64,000 nt of DNA from DASUPK01 sp963797265. Its GTDB lineage: Bacteria; Actinomycetota; Thermoleophilia; Solirubrobacterales; 70-9. Of this stretch, positions 9,018-18,410 are shown in pieces. How positions within the stretch are numbered: the stretch's first letter is position 1; each line of letters opens with the position of its first letter. The notes below the pieces were generated by a model, which was not told where the DNA came from, searched no databases, and saw only the letters and a list, made by a program, of their open reading frames with translations. Made by a program: the position numbers and the translations under genes. Location of the stretch: assembly GCA_963797265.1 (NCBI GenBank), contig CAWCOY010000003.1, positions 372,001 to 436,000 of the forward strand, written 5' to 3'.

Positions 9018-9794
9018 CTACGCGAGGGATTTCCGCACGAACTCGATGTCCGCGCGGATGCCCCTGCCCGGGGTCTCTACGAGCACGGGGGGCCCCGCGG
9101 CCCTGATCATTTCGCTCAGCACCTCCGCGCCGATCTGCCCCTTGCCCAGGTTGGCGTGGCGGTCCGCGCCCGTTCCAGGCGGGTCGCGCGAGTCGTTTGC
9201 GTGCAGCAGATCGATCTTGCCCGTGATCGCGAGCACCCGCTCGACAGCGTCCGAGAGCTCCTCGCCGGCCGCGTGGGCGTGGCAGGTGTCGAAGCAGAAG
9301 CCGACCTCGAAGTCGGTCTTTACCTTCGAAATGCCGTCCCAGAGGCGTTCGAGCGCATCGAAACGCCTGGCCACGGCGTTCTTGCCGCCCGCGGTGTTCT
9401 CGAGGTAGACCGGGACCTCGGACTCGAGCATCTCGAGGCTCCGCTTCCATCGGCCGACGCCCTCCTTGACGTCATCGTCTGCATGCCCGCCGTGGACGAT
9501 CACCGCGGCCGCGCCGACCTCGGCGGCGGCGTCGCAGGTCTGCTGGAGGATCTTGCGCGAGCCGTAGCGGACGTTGTTCCGGGGTGAGCAGACGTTGATC
9601 AGGTAGGGCGCGTGGACGTAGAGGGGGACCTTCGAGCTCCGCAGCTGGTCCGCGTCCTTGCGTTGCGGCGGCTTCTTCCATCCCTGGGGGTCCGAGAGGA
9701 AGATCTGCACGCAGTCGGCGCCCACGGACTCCGCTCCCTCGAGAGGTTTCCTCGGCGAGAGGTGCGCTCCGACGATCTTCTTCTTCCGCGCCAC
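9018..9794 (-). CDS. nfo: Deoxyribonuclease IV (AP endonuclease IV)
   Basis: 258 residues from GTG at 9794 (VARKKKIVGAHLS); the open frame extends to 10211 but the upstream part is antisense to DoxX and is not homologous. It is an endonuclease IV-type TIM barrel with zinc ligands in GAHLS, YVHAPYLINV, VIVHGGH, YLENTAGG, FCFDTCHAHAAG, LLHANDS, DRHANLGKG and VETPG. It cleaves DNA 5' to abasic sites in base excision repair. Slightly shorter than the 280-residue E. coli enzyme. It lies alone on the minus strand downstream of DoxX. Confidence 0.88.
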   Translation of the reverse strand: MARKKKIVGAHLSPRKPLEGAESVGADCVQIFLSDPQGWKKPPQRKDADQLRSSKVPLYVHAPYLINVCSPRNNVRYGSRKILQQTCDAAAEVGAAAVIVHGGHADDDVKEGVGRWKRSLEMLESEVPVYLENTAGGKNAVARRFDALERLWDGISKVKTDFEVGFCFDTCHAHAAGEELSDAVERVLAITGKIDLLHANDSRDPPGTGADRHANLGKGQIGAEVLSEMIRAAGPPVLVETPGRGIRADIEFVRKSLA

Positions 9795-9886
9795 GGCACG
9801 GAAGTCTCCCGAAACCCTCCCCAGCACGTCTGGGGGAGGTCCCGGGTGACTCACTCGGCCCCGCCTCAGGCCCCGAGGTGGGTCCC

Positions 9887-10390
9887 CTACCAGGGCTTGT
9901 CCGGCAGGGCACCTGACTTTCTGGCCGGGACGACCGCCAGCGCCAGCCGGCCGAGCGTCAGCGCTCCCAGCATCAGGCCGAAGTCCCGGAGGGCGATGTC
10001 GTAGTAGGTCGGCGGGTCGACGGTGAGCAGGTTGATGACGATGCCGCCGAGCCACGCCGCGACGACGAAAGCGCCGATGCGTGGGGCCAGGAGGACGAGG
10101 AAGCCGGCGAAGATCTCCACACCGCCGACGAAGTACATGAAGTCCTGGCCACTCCCAGGCACGATGTCGTTGACCCATCCTGCGAGGTAGTCGGGCCAGT
10201 CGACCGACCAATTGAAGAACTTGTCGAGTCCGAACAGGATCGGCGCGACGGTGAAGGCGATCCGAAGCAGCCAGAACGCCTGATGTGCGGCGATCCCCAG
10301 CTGGCGATCGGCGGCCGCCGCGGCCTGCCCGTTAGAGGTCGCCGCGGGCCCGCCAGCGGGGACTTCCGATCTGGTGGTGACGGTGGACAT
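9887..10390 (-). CDS. DoxX-family membrane protein
   Basis: 167 residues from ATG at 10390, chosen because AAAGGAGG sits 8 nt upstream; the open frame runs 13 codons longer. After a polar, Ala-rich head of about 45 residues come four hydrophobic helices starting FWLLRIAFTVAPILFGLDKF, the usual DoxX beginning. DoxX proteins are small quinone-associated or redox-linked membrane proteins; exact role unknown. The gene is divergent from the ECF sigma gene, so the 140-nt gap holds both promoters. Confidence 0.75.
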   Translation of the reverse strand: MSTVTTRSEVPAGGPAATSNGQAAAAADRQLGIAAHQAFWLLRIAFTVAPILFGLDKFFNWSVDWPDYLAGWVNDIVPGSGQDFMYFVGGVEIFAGFLVLLAPRIGAFVVAAWLGGIVINLLTVDPPTYYDIALRDFGLMLGALTLGRLALAVVPARKSGALPDKPW

Positions 10391-10530
10391 CGGTGAAGCC
10401 TCCTTTCGGTACGCGGGCCTGATGGGCACCGCGCCTGATTCAGCTCTCAGTTCTTGAGCGTCGCCGGGGCGCCGGTTCTTACTTCGGAGCCGTCGGGTAA
10501 GAAGTCAAGGCCGAGTGACGCTAAGAACGT

Positions 10531-11193
10531 GTGGCAACCGCTGTGGTTGAACCAACGCAAGTCGCCGACCGGATGGACTCCGAATCCCGCAGATGGCTGA
10601 AGCGCCTCAGCGCGGGGAGCCGTGACCGCGACGTCGCGATCGCGGAGCTACGCGAGGTTCTCCTGCGCGCCGCCCGGTTCGAGGTCCGCCGGCGCTGCGC
10701 GACCCCGTCGCAGATCCGCGGCGGCGACCAGGAGGATCTGGCTCAGCAGAGCGCCGGTGACGCGATGGTGGCGATCCTCAGCAAGCTCGATGACTTCCGC
10801 GGCGAGAGCCAGTTCACGACCTGGGCGTACAAGTTCGCCCTCTACGAGGCAGCCGCGGCAATGCGCAAGCTGGCCTGGCAGGGACGGGAGCTGCCGCTCG
10901 AGGCGGAGGAGTGGCCGCGGGTGCCTGACCCGGGCCCCGCGCCGCAGGGCGAGCTCGAGATGAATGACCTCCTCGCGGCCATTCGGCAGGAGATCGAGTC
11001 GAGCCTGACTCCGCGCCAGCGGGAGGTGCTGGTCGCGCTGGCGCTGAACGAGGTGCCGATCGATGTGCTCGCCGAGCGGCTCGGCAGTACTCGCGGAGCG
11101 CTGTACAAGACCCTGCACGACGCGCGGCGAAAGCTCCGAGCGGCACTCGCTGCGCGCGGGCTGATCATCGAGGAACCGGTGGAGGAGAGCTGA
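10531..11193 (+). CDS. ECF-type RNA polymerase sigma factor
   Basis: 220 residues from GTG 10531 (ATG 10573 also possible). Region 2 spans about residues 45-115, including DLAQQSAGDAMVAILSKL and FRGESQFTTWAYKFA, the DNA-melting part. Region 4 spans about 150-205 (LTPRQREVLVALALNEVPID, then the recognition helix around GSTRGALYKTLHDARRKL). The stop shares TGATG with a following zinc-finger anti-sigma gene, so the two are translationally coupled. Target genes are unknown; the divergent DoxX gene is the nearest candidate. Confidence 0.9.
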   Translation: MATAVVEPTQVADRMDSESRRWLKRLSAGSRDRDVAIAELREVLLRAARFEVRRRCATPSQIRGGDQEDLAQQSAGDAMVAILSKLDDFRGESQFTTWAYKFALYEAAAAMRKLAWQGRELPLEAEEWPRVPDPGPAPQGELEMNDLLAAIRQEIESSLTPRQREVLVALALNEVPIDVLAERLGSTRGALYKTLHDARRKLRAALAARGLIIEEPVEES

Positions 11194-11426
11194 TGGACGC
11201 ACCAATGAGACCCGATCGGCTGCTCGGCCGGCTGCTCGGTCCGGCCGGGCCGGAGCTGAGCTGCGAGGAGTGCTTCGAGGAGCTCGACCGCTATGTGGAG
11301 CTGGAGCGCGCTGGGGCGGACGCCGATGCGGCCATCCCCGGCATGAGCGCCCACCTCGAGGGCTGCTCCGCGTGTGCGGAGGACCACGAGAGCCTCCGCG
11401 CCCTGCTCAACGAGCAGGGCGGCTGA
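11193..11426 (+). CDS. Zinc-finger (zf-HC2-like) anti-sigma factor
   Basis: 77 residues. It carries a compact zinc-binding set: CEEC near the N-terminus and HLEGCSACAED near residue 52, matching the His-x3-Cys-x2-Cys finger of ZAS anti-sigma factors. There is no membrane segment, so this is a soluble type. The start overlaps the sigma-factor stop (TGATG). Expected to bind and silence the ECF sigma until a redox or metal signal disturbs the finger. Confidence 0.82.
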   Translation: MDAPMRPDRLLGRLLGPAGPELSCEECFEELDRYVELERAGADADAAIPGMSAHLEGCSACAEDHESLRALLNEQGG

Positions 11427-11441
11427 TCGAATCCGTTGTCC

Positions 11442-13883
11442 CTACTTCTTGAACGAGATGACCTGCTGGATCCCGGTCGGCCGGTTCGAGTACGGGGAGG
11501 TGACCAGCGGCAGCGGCGAGTAGGTGAACTGATCGTCGATGGCGCTGGCACGCCACGCGGCCGGGTCCGAGGTGCCCTGCTCGGCCGTCAGCTGATCGCC
11601 GGCGGCCTGGATGGCCGTCCAGATCTCGGAGCGGCAGAGGCCGAGGCGGCCCTTGCCGCAGTAGGTCAGGCTGAACCTGTCCGGGACCTTGCTGCGCTTC
11701 TTGGCGAGCAACCCGCGGATGTCGCGGTCGAAGTACTGGTACCAGCCGTCGTACTGGCCTCCCGGGGGCGCGTCCCAGCGGCCGGCGAGCTCGTTCAGCT
11801 CCGGCAGTAGCGACTGGCCCAGGCGCGCGGCCATCGCGTTGTCGACGATCTTGGTGTAGGCGGTGTCCATGATCGCGGCTCCCGGGAGGTCGATCAGGCC
11901 GTCGCCGTTCAGGTCCAGCCGGTTGCCGCCCTGGGCGCGCCACTGCCGCAGGAGGCTGAGCATCTGCGCGGCCTGGGGTGAGGGCGGAGTCGATCCCCGG
12001 AGCAGCCTGGCAAGGAGGGGCACCATCACGATTGCGCGGACATCCTGCGTGGCCGCCGCGTTCATCGCCGAGGTGACTGTCGCCGGCGACCACCTGCCCT
12101 TCTTCTGGAGCCGCTTGAGGTTGAAGTTGAGGAGGTTGATCCGGCCGACCGAGCCGTTCCGCATCCACTCGTCATCGGCCGCGCCGAAGCCGCGCGCGGC
12201 GCCGTTGTTCCAGTTGGTGATGTAGCCCTGCTTGTTGTCCTTGCCGTGGATGTGCGCCATCGGCTTGAGGAAGCCATGCCACTCGAACTGTCCGGTGCCC
12301 TTCGTTGGAAGGCCCGGGTCCACGTTCGGATTGCGAATCGGCAGGCGGCCGCTCGTGTACTCGGCGATGTGCTTCGAGTCGATGTAGAACGAGTTGAAGG
12401 TCTGCGGAGTCTCGGAGGCCGCGTCGTAGAAGTCCTTCGGGTTCTTGATCGAGCCGTTCGAGAGGCGACGGAAGAAGAGCTGGTCGAGGACGTCCTTGCC
12501 CCGGCTCGAGCGCTTCGACGAGATCGCGACGGTCCGGCCGCGGACCCGCGCGTAGCCGACGACTGGCCCATGAACGGTGGTCAGGAAGCTCACCGGCTTA
12601 CCGTCCAGCGTCCCGGCGTCGAAGTGGCCCATCGACCGGCACTTGCCCTTGTAGAGATAACGCTCGTTGCTGCCGCCGCAGAGCGTCTCCGCGTACTGGT
12701 CGATGATGTCGCCGCTCGCCGAGGTCAGGGTCGTCGAGAAGCGCGGGGTGCGACCGATCAGCAGGTAGCCGGGGAACGGTGCCGAGGTGGCGCCGCGCCA
12801 GTGCAGGTGCGGCGCGTGCATGTCGATCTCGAGGACCAACCCCGGGAAGAAGTGGCTGATCTGGGGGCCGCCGACCAGGACCGGATGGCCGGTCGTCGAG
12901 TGGTTCCCGGTCACCATCAGCTCGTTGCTCGCCTGGACCCTCTGGGGGCCGAACCTGCGGGCGACGCTCGCAGGAGCGGCGGGCGTCGGCGTGAAGCTGT
13001 TGTGGTCGAGGACAACGCTGCCCGGGTGCTTTCTCGGGATGTGCCCGTACGGGAACGTCCCGTTCACCGAGGTGACGCTCTTCGGGTTCTTGAACTGGCG
13101 CAGGTCGTTGAAGGCGGCGAAGCCGCGCCCCCTGCCGAGTTGCTGCTGGAGCCCGTTCAGGAACATCGAGCGGTCGGCCTCATCGCCGCCGCCCTGGCCG
13201 AGGAACTGGCCCTTCAGCGCGTTCACCGCGTAGACGTCGTTGCGGGTCCAAGGGGCGTTCGTCGAATGGCTGGCCGCGAGATAGGTGTTGATCCCGCTGA
13301 CGTAGGTGTCGATGTCGCGGAGGACGGCCTTGCCCTCCTTGCCCCGGCGCTTCAGTGCCTTCGTCTCGGTCGCGGTGAAGGCCTCGGTCTGCGCGCTCGG
13401 CTTGAAACTCTGCAGTCCGGCCGTTAGGCCGATGGCGCTCAGCCCGGGGGCGTCGACGACCGCGACGCGCGAGTTGTAGCGGGCCTGTTCGAGCAGCAGC
13501 CCGCGGTCCTCGGCGAGGATCCAGCCTGCCGCCTGGATTCCGCCCGTGCGGGTGCTGGCGAAGACGTGGGGGACGTTGAACCGGTCGCGGATGATGGTGA
13601 CGCCCGGGAACGGCACCGCCTCCTGGGTGGTCGGCCCGTCCGTGTCGACGGCCAGTTTCTCCGACTTGAAGTCGGTGAAGAGATCGTTCGGAGTGACGTG
13701 ATCGAAGAGGGGGGTGAGGGCGTCGTACATCTCCGCCTGCTGCGGCGCGTTCGGATTCGGGGCGCCGTACTGGCCCGACGGCAGGATGTTGCGCGCGATG
13801 ATCGTCGGGTCCTTGGCGCTCGCGGTGGCGCACGCGACCAACATCAGAAGCCCTGCTCCGACGCCGACTACGAAACGGCGCAT
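11442..13883 (-). CDS. Secreted penicillin acylase (Ntn hydrolase) family protein
   Basis: 813 residues from ATG 13883, which has AGGAGAGG upstream and opens a signal peptide (MRRFVVGVGAGLLMLVACATASA). The open frame continues to 14477 but that part is antisense to the BNR gene. The pro-segment contains PGVTIIRDRFNVPHVFAST and GWILAEDRGLLLEQAR, typical of the alpha chain. The mature beta chain should begin at the Ser of ASNELMVTGNHSTTGHP, where SN is the autocatalytic nucleophile. Products of this family hydrolyse amides such as beta-lactam side chains or acyl-homoserine lactones; which applies here cannot be told. Confidence 0.85.
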   Translation of the reverse strand: MRRFVVGVGAGLLMLVACATASAKDPTIIARNILPSGQYGAPNPNAPQQAEMYDALTPLFDHVTPNDLFTDFKSEKLAVDTDGPTTQEAVPFPGVTIIRDRFNVPHVFASTRTGGIQAAGWILAEDRGLLLEQARYNSRVAVVDAPGLSAIGLTAGLQSFKPSAQTEAFTATETKALKRRGKEGKAVLRDIDTYVSGINTYLAASHSTNAPWTRNDVYAVNALKGQFLGQGGGDEADRSMFLNGLQQQLGRGRGFAAFNDLRQFKNPKSVTSVNGTFPYGHIPRKHPGSVVLDHNSFTPTPAAPASVARRFGPQRVQASNELMVTGNHSTTGHPVLVGGPQISHFFPGLVLEIDMHAPHLHWRGATSAPFPGYLLIGRTPRFSTTLTSASGDIIDQYAETLCGGSNERYLYKGKCRSMGHFDAGTLDGKPVSFLTTVHGPVVGYARVRGRTVAISSKRSSRGKDVLDQLFFRRLSNGSIKNPKDFYDAASETPQTFNSFYIDSKHIAEYTSGRLPIRNPNVDPGLPTKGTGQFEWHGFLKPMAHIHGKDNKQGYITNWNNGAARGFGAADDEWMRNGSVGRINLLNFNLKRLQKKGRWSPATVTSAMNAAATQDVRAIVMVPLLARLLRGSTPPSPQAAQMLSLLRQWRAQGGNRLDLNGDGLIDLPGAAIMDTAYTKIVDNAMAARLGQSLLPELNELAGRWDAPPGGQYDGWYQYFDRDIRGLLAKKRSKVPDRFSLTYCGKGRLGLCRSEIWTAIQAAGDQLTAEQGTSDPAAWRASAIDDQFTYSPLPLVTSPYSNRPTGIQQVISFKK

Positions 13884-14001
13884 CCGCCCTCTCCTCTCCT
13901 CGTGACCCTTGCGCGCCCACTCCTTTTGACCGCGCGAGCGGGAACCTAACAGAACCGACTGGTCAGCCAGCCAAACCAGGCATTCGACGCGTAGGAGGCG
14001 G

Positions 14002-14937
14002 CTACCCGCCGGCCATGGCCAGGACCGAGCCGAGCTCCACCCCGGTGTCCTCCCAGCTCTCGCCGGCGTCCGAGCTTCGCAGCAGGTGCCCGTCGGCCAT
14101 TCCGGCGAGCACGTCCCCGTCCGAGGCCAGGAGCGCGTAGGGCATCGAGTCGGAGGGGAGGGGGAGGGCCCGCCAGCCGTCCTCCCAGCGGTAGAGCCGG
14201 CCGACAGCATCCCGGCCGCTGTGGGCCGTGAATGGTCCGTCGGCCGCTGAGACGTACCAACGCTCGGGATCGACCGGATCGACCGCCAGCGCCCAGCAGT
14301 AGGGCAGATCGCGTCCCTCGTCGGCCGCCTCCCAGGTCTGCCCGCCGTCCCTGCTCCAGGCGGCCCCGTCGCCCGCGGCCTCATAGGCTCGGCCCGCCGC
14401 ACTCGGGTGCCAGGCGATGTTGTGGGTGTCGCGCTTCGCGCCCGCCCGATGGTCCGAGAAGCTCGCCCCGCCGTCATCGGTGTACATCAGCCCGCCGAGC
14501 TCGATCCCGACCAGCACGCGCTCCGCCCGCTGCGGGTCCGGAGCGATCCAGCGCACATGATGGGTCCACGGGCGCGGCGGGAAGCTCCAGTTGTCCCGCG
14601 AGGGGATCTCCTGCAGCGCCTCGAGCTCGGTCCATCTCCCGCCGTCCCGCGAGACGAAGAGCCGGCTCGGCTCGCTGCCCGCATAAAGGGCGCCGTCCGC
14701 AGGCCCGATCGCGACCGAGAAGACGTCGGACTCCGGCAGATCCACTGGCTCCCAGCTCGTCCCGGAATCGAGGCTGACCCGAAGGCCCTCACCGCGGGTC
14801 CCGACCAGCACCGTCTCGCCGTCGGCTGCGACGCACTGCGGCTCGATGTCATCCAGGACGACCTCGGCGGACCAAGCCCCAGGGCCCGGCGCGAGCCGTA
14901 CCAGCCGACTGTCACGGGTGCAGACGAAGACCGCCAT
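14002..14937 (-). CDS. BNR/Asp-box repeat beta-propeller protein
   Basis: 311 residues with five Asp-box motifs: SLDSGTSW, SRDGGRW, TDDGGASF, SRDGGQTW and SSDAGESW. They are spaced as in sialidase-like propellers. There is no signal peptide and no obvious catalytic glycosidase triad, so it is more likely a propeller binding or sensor protein than an active sialidase. It stands between the penicillin acylase homologue and the cupins. Function unknown. Confidence 0.7.
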   Translation of the reverse strand: MAVFVCTRDSRLVRLAPGPGAWSAEVVLDDIEPQCVAADGETVLVGTRGEGLRVSLDSGTSWEPVDLPESDVFSVAIGPADGALYAGSEPSRLFVSRDGGRWTELEALQEIPSRDNWSFPPRPWTHHVRWIAPDPQRAERVLVGIELGGLMYTDDGGASFSDHRAGAKRDTHNIAWHPSAAGRAYEAAGDGAAWSRDGGQTWEAADEGRDLPYCWALAVDPVDPERWYVSAADGPFTAHSGRDAVGRLYRWEDGWRALPLPSDSMPYALLASDGDVLAGMADGHLLRSSDAGESWEDTGVELGSVLAMAGG

Positions 14938-15020
14938 GGGCCCTGACTACCCCGCTCGCGATCCGGGTACGCGCACCCGAGCATGGCGCGACAAGGTCGG
15001 CATTTGGGACCATTGGAGAA

Positions 15021-15413
15021 ATGGGAGAGCGCGACGACGTGGGAGCCGAGCGGGCTTACGACATTCGACTCGACGACAAGTACGGGTCGCTACGGCTGAT
15101 CGACCTGCCCGCCGAGATCGCCGCCAATGAGCCTTGGTTCAACCAGACCCTCACCACGGTCAACGATGCCGTCGTGCGCCTTGGCATCCTCGAGGGGGAG
15201 TTCCACTGGCACAAGCACGACGATGAGGACGAGTTCTTCATCGTCCTTGAAGGTCGGCTGCTGATCGACTTACGAGATCGTGAGAGCATCGTCCTCGATC
15301 GCCATCAGGGCTACACGATCCCGAGGGGAGTCGAGCATCGGACGCGCGCTCCCGAACGGACGGCCGTCCTGATGGTCGAGGCCGCCGGGGTTGCCCCGAC
15401 CGGCGACGAGTAG
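15021..15413 (+). CDS. Cupin-domain protein
   Basis: 130 residues. The first cupin motif is clear (HWHKHDDEDEFFIVLEGRL, fitting HxH-x3/4-E-x6-G) and the second is degenerate (PRGVEHRTRAPE). His, His and Glu would bind one metal ion. Single-domain cupins range from isomerases to binding proteins, so no reaction is assigned. A second, different cupin follows 34 nt downstream on the same strand, so the two may be co-transcribed. Confidence 0.8.
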   Translation: MGERDDVGAERAYDIRLDDKYGSLRLIDLPAEIAANEPWFNQTLTTVNDAVVRLGILEGEFHWHKHDDEDEFFIVLEGRLLIDLRDRESIVLDRHQGYTIPRGVEHRTRAPERTAVLMVEAAGVAPTGDE

Positions 15414-15447
15414 CCAGAAGCTGTTGCGCTGACTGCTCGAGATCGCC

Positions 15448-15864
15448 GTGGTCAAGGGGATAGCCATCTTCAACATGAACTTCCGCGCGATTACACCTGA
15501 CGAGCTCGACTGGATCACCCGGCCGCACGAGCCCGGTACGCCCGCGCGCCACGTCGCTGAGGTCAGCGACGTCGCCGGCTTCAGCCACGTTCGCGGCAAC
15601 CTCTGGCGCTATGAGCCCGGCGCGGCCGGGCGGCGCCACCGGCACAAAACCCAGGAGGAGGCATTCGTGGTCATCTCCGGGACGCTCTCGATGTATCTCG
15701 GCGAGCCGCCCGAACGGCACGACGTCCCGCCGGGCGGGCTGATCCACGTTCCCGCCGGAACGCCGCTGCAGACCGTCAACCACGGAGACGAGGACCTACT
15801 CGTCTACGCCTACGGCTATCCGCCCGAGAAGGGGAACGCCGAGATCCTGGACTCAGCCGTCTAG
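15448..15864 (+). CDS. Cupin-domain protein
   Basis: 138 residues (start perhaps at the internal Met of MNFRAITPDELDW, 15475). Cupin motif 1 is RHRHKTQEEAFVVISGTLSM and motif 2 is PPGGLIHVPAGTPLQTVNHGD. It differs enough from the preceding cupin not to be a recent duplicate. It ends 20 nt before the first tRNA-Phe 3' fragment, so in the tandem-island model it is the original chromosomal neighbour of tRNA-Phe. Confidence 0.78.
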   Translation: MVKGIAIFNMNFRAITPDELDWITRPHEPGTPARHVAEVSDVAGFSHVRGNLWRYEPGAAGRRHRHKTQEEAFVVISGTLSMYLGEPPERHDVPPGGLIHVPAGTPLQTVNHGDEDLLVYAYGYPPEKGNAEILDSAV

Positions 15865-15883
15865 CGGCGCCATGACTGGACAA

Positions 15884-16190
15884 TGGCGAGGGCCAGAATC
15901 GAACTGGCGACACCACGATTTTCAGTCAAGGAACTCGAGGCCATGATTTGGCCGTGGTTGCAGGGGCTTTCCTGATCGGACCGACTGGCGAGTTGCCGTT
16001 GGATTCCTGCGGATTCCGGTGGGTTTGGGTCACGAGCGACCAGTCATGACCAAACGCTGCGCGGTTCCTCTTGAACGGCGACCGCTGGTTCGCCAGTCGC
16101 GGGGACTCTCTATCGGCCGCAGTACTGGGTTTCGTCGAGAGGAGTAGCCCTTGCCCGCCCACTTAGGACTCCGGGAATGCTCCCGGCACG
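15884..16190 (-). repeat. tRNA-Phe 3' fragment R1 with conserved arm and two hairpins
   Basis: Minus-strand reading: 15927-15884 is a 44-nt copy of the tRNA-Phe 3' half from the anticodon loop to the discriminator base, with T-arm GCCAG/CTGGC instead of GGCGG/CCGCC. The next 100 nt, 15928 up to hairpin 1 at 16028-16051 (GGTCACGA/TCATGACC), resemble copies R2-R4. The similarity with R4 extends further, to hairpin 2 at 16171-16186 (CCGGGA-ATGC-TCCCGG). Interpreted as the outermost attR-type junction of the array. Confidence 0.75.
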
Positions 16191-16263
16191 CGAACGGGGG
16201 AGCGGCGGTCGGGTACGGTCTGATGGCTCGCTGAGCACCTTCAGCACAACAATCGGAGTTCCG

Positions 16264-17033
16264 ATGCCTGTCCCCGTATCCCGTACCACGGGCTGCTGGT
16301 TGCTGTGGCTGCGTGCCGATCTTCCGCGCGAAGATTGCTTGGCCTATTGGCGCGGTCCTCACGCCCGTCTCGTGGCCGACATCCCGCACATTGACGAGTA
16401 CCGCCAGCACCACTTCTCGCCCGAGGACCACGGTTTCTGGGCCGATCCGCCGGGTGTTGGGACGACCGTCCCGGCGGATTGGCGGATCGACGGCACGCCA
16501 GAGGTCGCCTTTGCGGGCGCACTGGCGCCGATCAAGGCGCTCGGAAGCCGCGTCTGGGCCGTCTACCAGGACGAATCGAAGTTCATCGACCGCACCCTCG
16601 CCAACCTCACTGGGCCGGGTGGCGGGCGCTGGTTCCGCAGCGGGCACGACGCGGAGGTCGGCGCTCGCGCGGTGGTGCTGGTCCGGCGTCGCAGGGATGT
16701 GCGATTCAGCGCCTTCCGGTCCTTCGTCCACGAAATCCTCGGGCCCGCGCTGGATCGGGCGCCGGGCACGCTGGAGCTCCGGACGCACGCCTTCCTGCCC
16801 TATCGGAAGCGCTTGGTGGACGCCCGGAGTTGCGCAAGACAATCCACCTCATCGGCCGCTACCACGCGGCGATCGTGCTTGGCGCAGCCGACCGAGGGGC
16901 GCTTGACGCCACGATCGCGTCGCCCGAGGTGACCGCGACTCAGGATGCCCAGGCCGCGAACTGCCTAGCGTTGCACGCGTACGTCGTGGACAACACCTAC
17001 GCGGTGGTCCGCGACGGCCAGAAGCTCCTCTAA
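16264..17033 (+). pseudogene. EthD-domain protein, twice frameshifted
   Basis: Starts MPVPVSRTTGCWLLWLRADL with GGAG upstream. Frame 1 carries a ferredoxin-like EthD module (YWRGPHARLVADIPHIDEY) and a second one up to YRKRLVD near 16820. The expected continuation then lies in frame 2 (TPGVAQDNPPHR) and after another shift in frame 3 (RYHAAIVLGAADRGALDATI) to the TAA at 17033. Two shifts within about 50 nt point to decay or a poor-quality patch. EthD proteins accompany cytochrome P450 ether degradation in rhodococci and are otherwise uncharacterised dimeric alpha/beta-barrel proteins. Confidence 0.65.
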
Positions 17034-17303
17034 GAAGGCGCGCCGGACTTGCTCTTCTCCCGTTGCAGCTTTGCGCGAACAGCGAGCGTCGATCCGAAAG
17101 CGCTCCAATCCGTGCGAATGGGATGCCCCTTGGGACGAGAGCAGAAGGCACGACCTTCGGGCCTCGCTATGGCTTCCGGCGCGACGGGATCACGCTGGTG
17201 ACGGGGCGAGATCCGATGCCCTTGTCCTCAACCGATAGCGGCGGTGCGACTCGGGCTCGCGTTCCTGCATGGGGGCGGACCCGGAGTCGGCCGACCTTGG
17301 TGT

Positions 17304-18410
17304 CTAAGGCGCGAGCCTGTAGAAACGGTAGAAATCGTTTTCAATCGGCAGGACCTCGAACTCGGTGAGGCCGGCTTGGTCGGCGTACTCGCGCACGTTG
17401 CCGGCGCGCATGACCGTCCCGGTCCCGGCGGCGCCCTCTCCGACCATTCCCACGGGGAGGCAGTGCAGGACGCTGAAGCCGTAGTAGAGTCGCTCGACCT
17501 CGTCGCTTGGGGGGTCGAACTCGTCGGGGACGCGCTCGTCCCCCACCACCACCGAGCCGCCATCGGCCAGCAGTTCGCGGCACGCGGACAGGACGCGGAC
17601 CGGGTAGGACATGTCGTGCAGCGCCTCGTGGATGTAGACCAGGTCGCAGCTTCCGGCTAGCTCCTGGTCGGCGACATCGCGTACATGGAAGGTGACCCGG
17701 TCCTCCACGCCGCTGCCCTCAAGGTGGAGACGCGCCGCCTCGATCGAGGCGGCGTCCATGTCGATGCCGTCGACGTGGACTTTGGGGTACCCGCGGGCGA
17801 TCGCAATGCTGGAGCGACCCTCCCCGCAGGCGACGTCGGCGACCCGCGCCGGCGGGTCGGCCTGCAGCCGCTCGTGGATCTGGGGGACCGCGGGCAGCCA
17901 TTCGCTGGCGAGCAGGTGATCGAATATCGGCCGGGTGAAGCGCGCCTGGCCCTCGTGCAGGTCGGCGCCGTAGTCGGCGTACGGGACCCCGTCGCCGGTG
18001 CGGAAGGCCTGCAGGACCGCGTCCACCGGCCGCACGCAGGCGACGAGCAGCTGGCCGATCGGCGCGATGCAGTTCAAGCTGGTCTCGTCGAGCAGCGCCT
18101 CGTCGTGCCCCGCCGGCAGCGAGTAGCGCCGCTGCGCGCCGTTCCGCGAGCCGGCGTCGAGCTCGAGGATGCCGCCGGCGGCCTGCTGCTCCAGCCACTC
18201 GCGTACGTAGCGCTCGCTCAGCCCCAGCACCCCGGCCAGCTCCTGCGACGTGGATGGGCCCCGCTCGGCCAGCGCCCGGTACAGGCCGAGCCGGTCTCCG
18301 ATGTACACGCCAAGCACGTCCATGGCGCCCACGGTGGCCATGAACAGGCGCTCGACAAGCGCGTCGCGGCGCTCGTCGCTGGTTGGATGGGTCGGAGTCG
18401 CGGCGGCCAT
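17304..18410 (-). CDS. SAM-dependent methyltransferase with winged-helix N-terminus
   Basis: 368 residues from ATG 18410, chosen for GAGGAGG 5 nt upstream; the frame is open to 18476. Residues 10-95 form a dimerisation/winged-helix part (LGLYRALAERGPSTSQELAG, LSERYVREWLEQQAAGG), as in small-molecule O-methyltransferases. The SAM site is VADVACGEGRSSIAIA near residue 190, with acidic VDGIDMD after beta-2. A hydrophobic YIHEALHDM follows. Substrate unknown. It is the only fully intact enzyme gene of unit A. Confidence 0.8.
   Translation of the reverse strand: MAAATPTHPTSDERRDALVERLFMATVGAMDVLGVYIGDRLGLYRALAERGPSTSQELAGVLGLSERYVREWLEQQAAGGILELDAGSRNGAQRRYSLPAGHDEALLDETSLNCIAPIGQLLVACVRPVDAVLQAFRTGDGVPYADYGADLHEGQARFTRPIFDHLLASEWLPAVPQIHERLQADPPARVADVACGEGRSSIAIARGYPKVHVDGIDMDAASIEAARLHLEGSGVEDRVTFHVRDVADQELAGSCDLVYIHEALHDMSYPVRVLSACRELLADGGSVVVGDERVPDEFDPPSDEVERLYYGFSVLHCLPVGMVGEGAAGTGTVMRAGNVREYADQAGLTEFEVLPIENDFYRFYRLAP

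Noticed and set aside
12246..13427. 393-residue plus-strand open frame antisense to the penicillin-acylase-family gene
   Set aside because: No recognisable domain, Arg/Val/Gly-rich composition typical of a GC-rich antisense shadow, and the minus-strand protein has clear motifs.
13884..14477. N-terminal extension of the penicillin-acylase open frame to 14477
   Set aside because: It overlaps the BNR-protein gene on the same strand in another frame, lacks homology and would bury a good signal peptide that has its own ribosome site.
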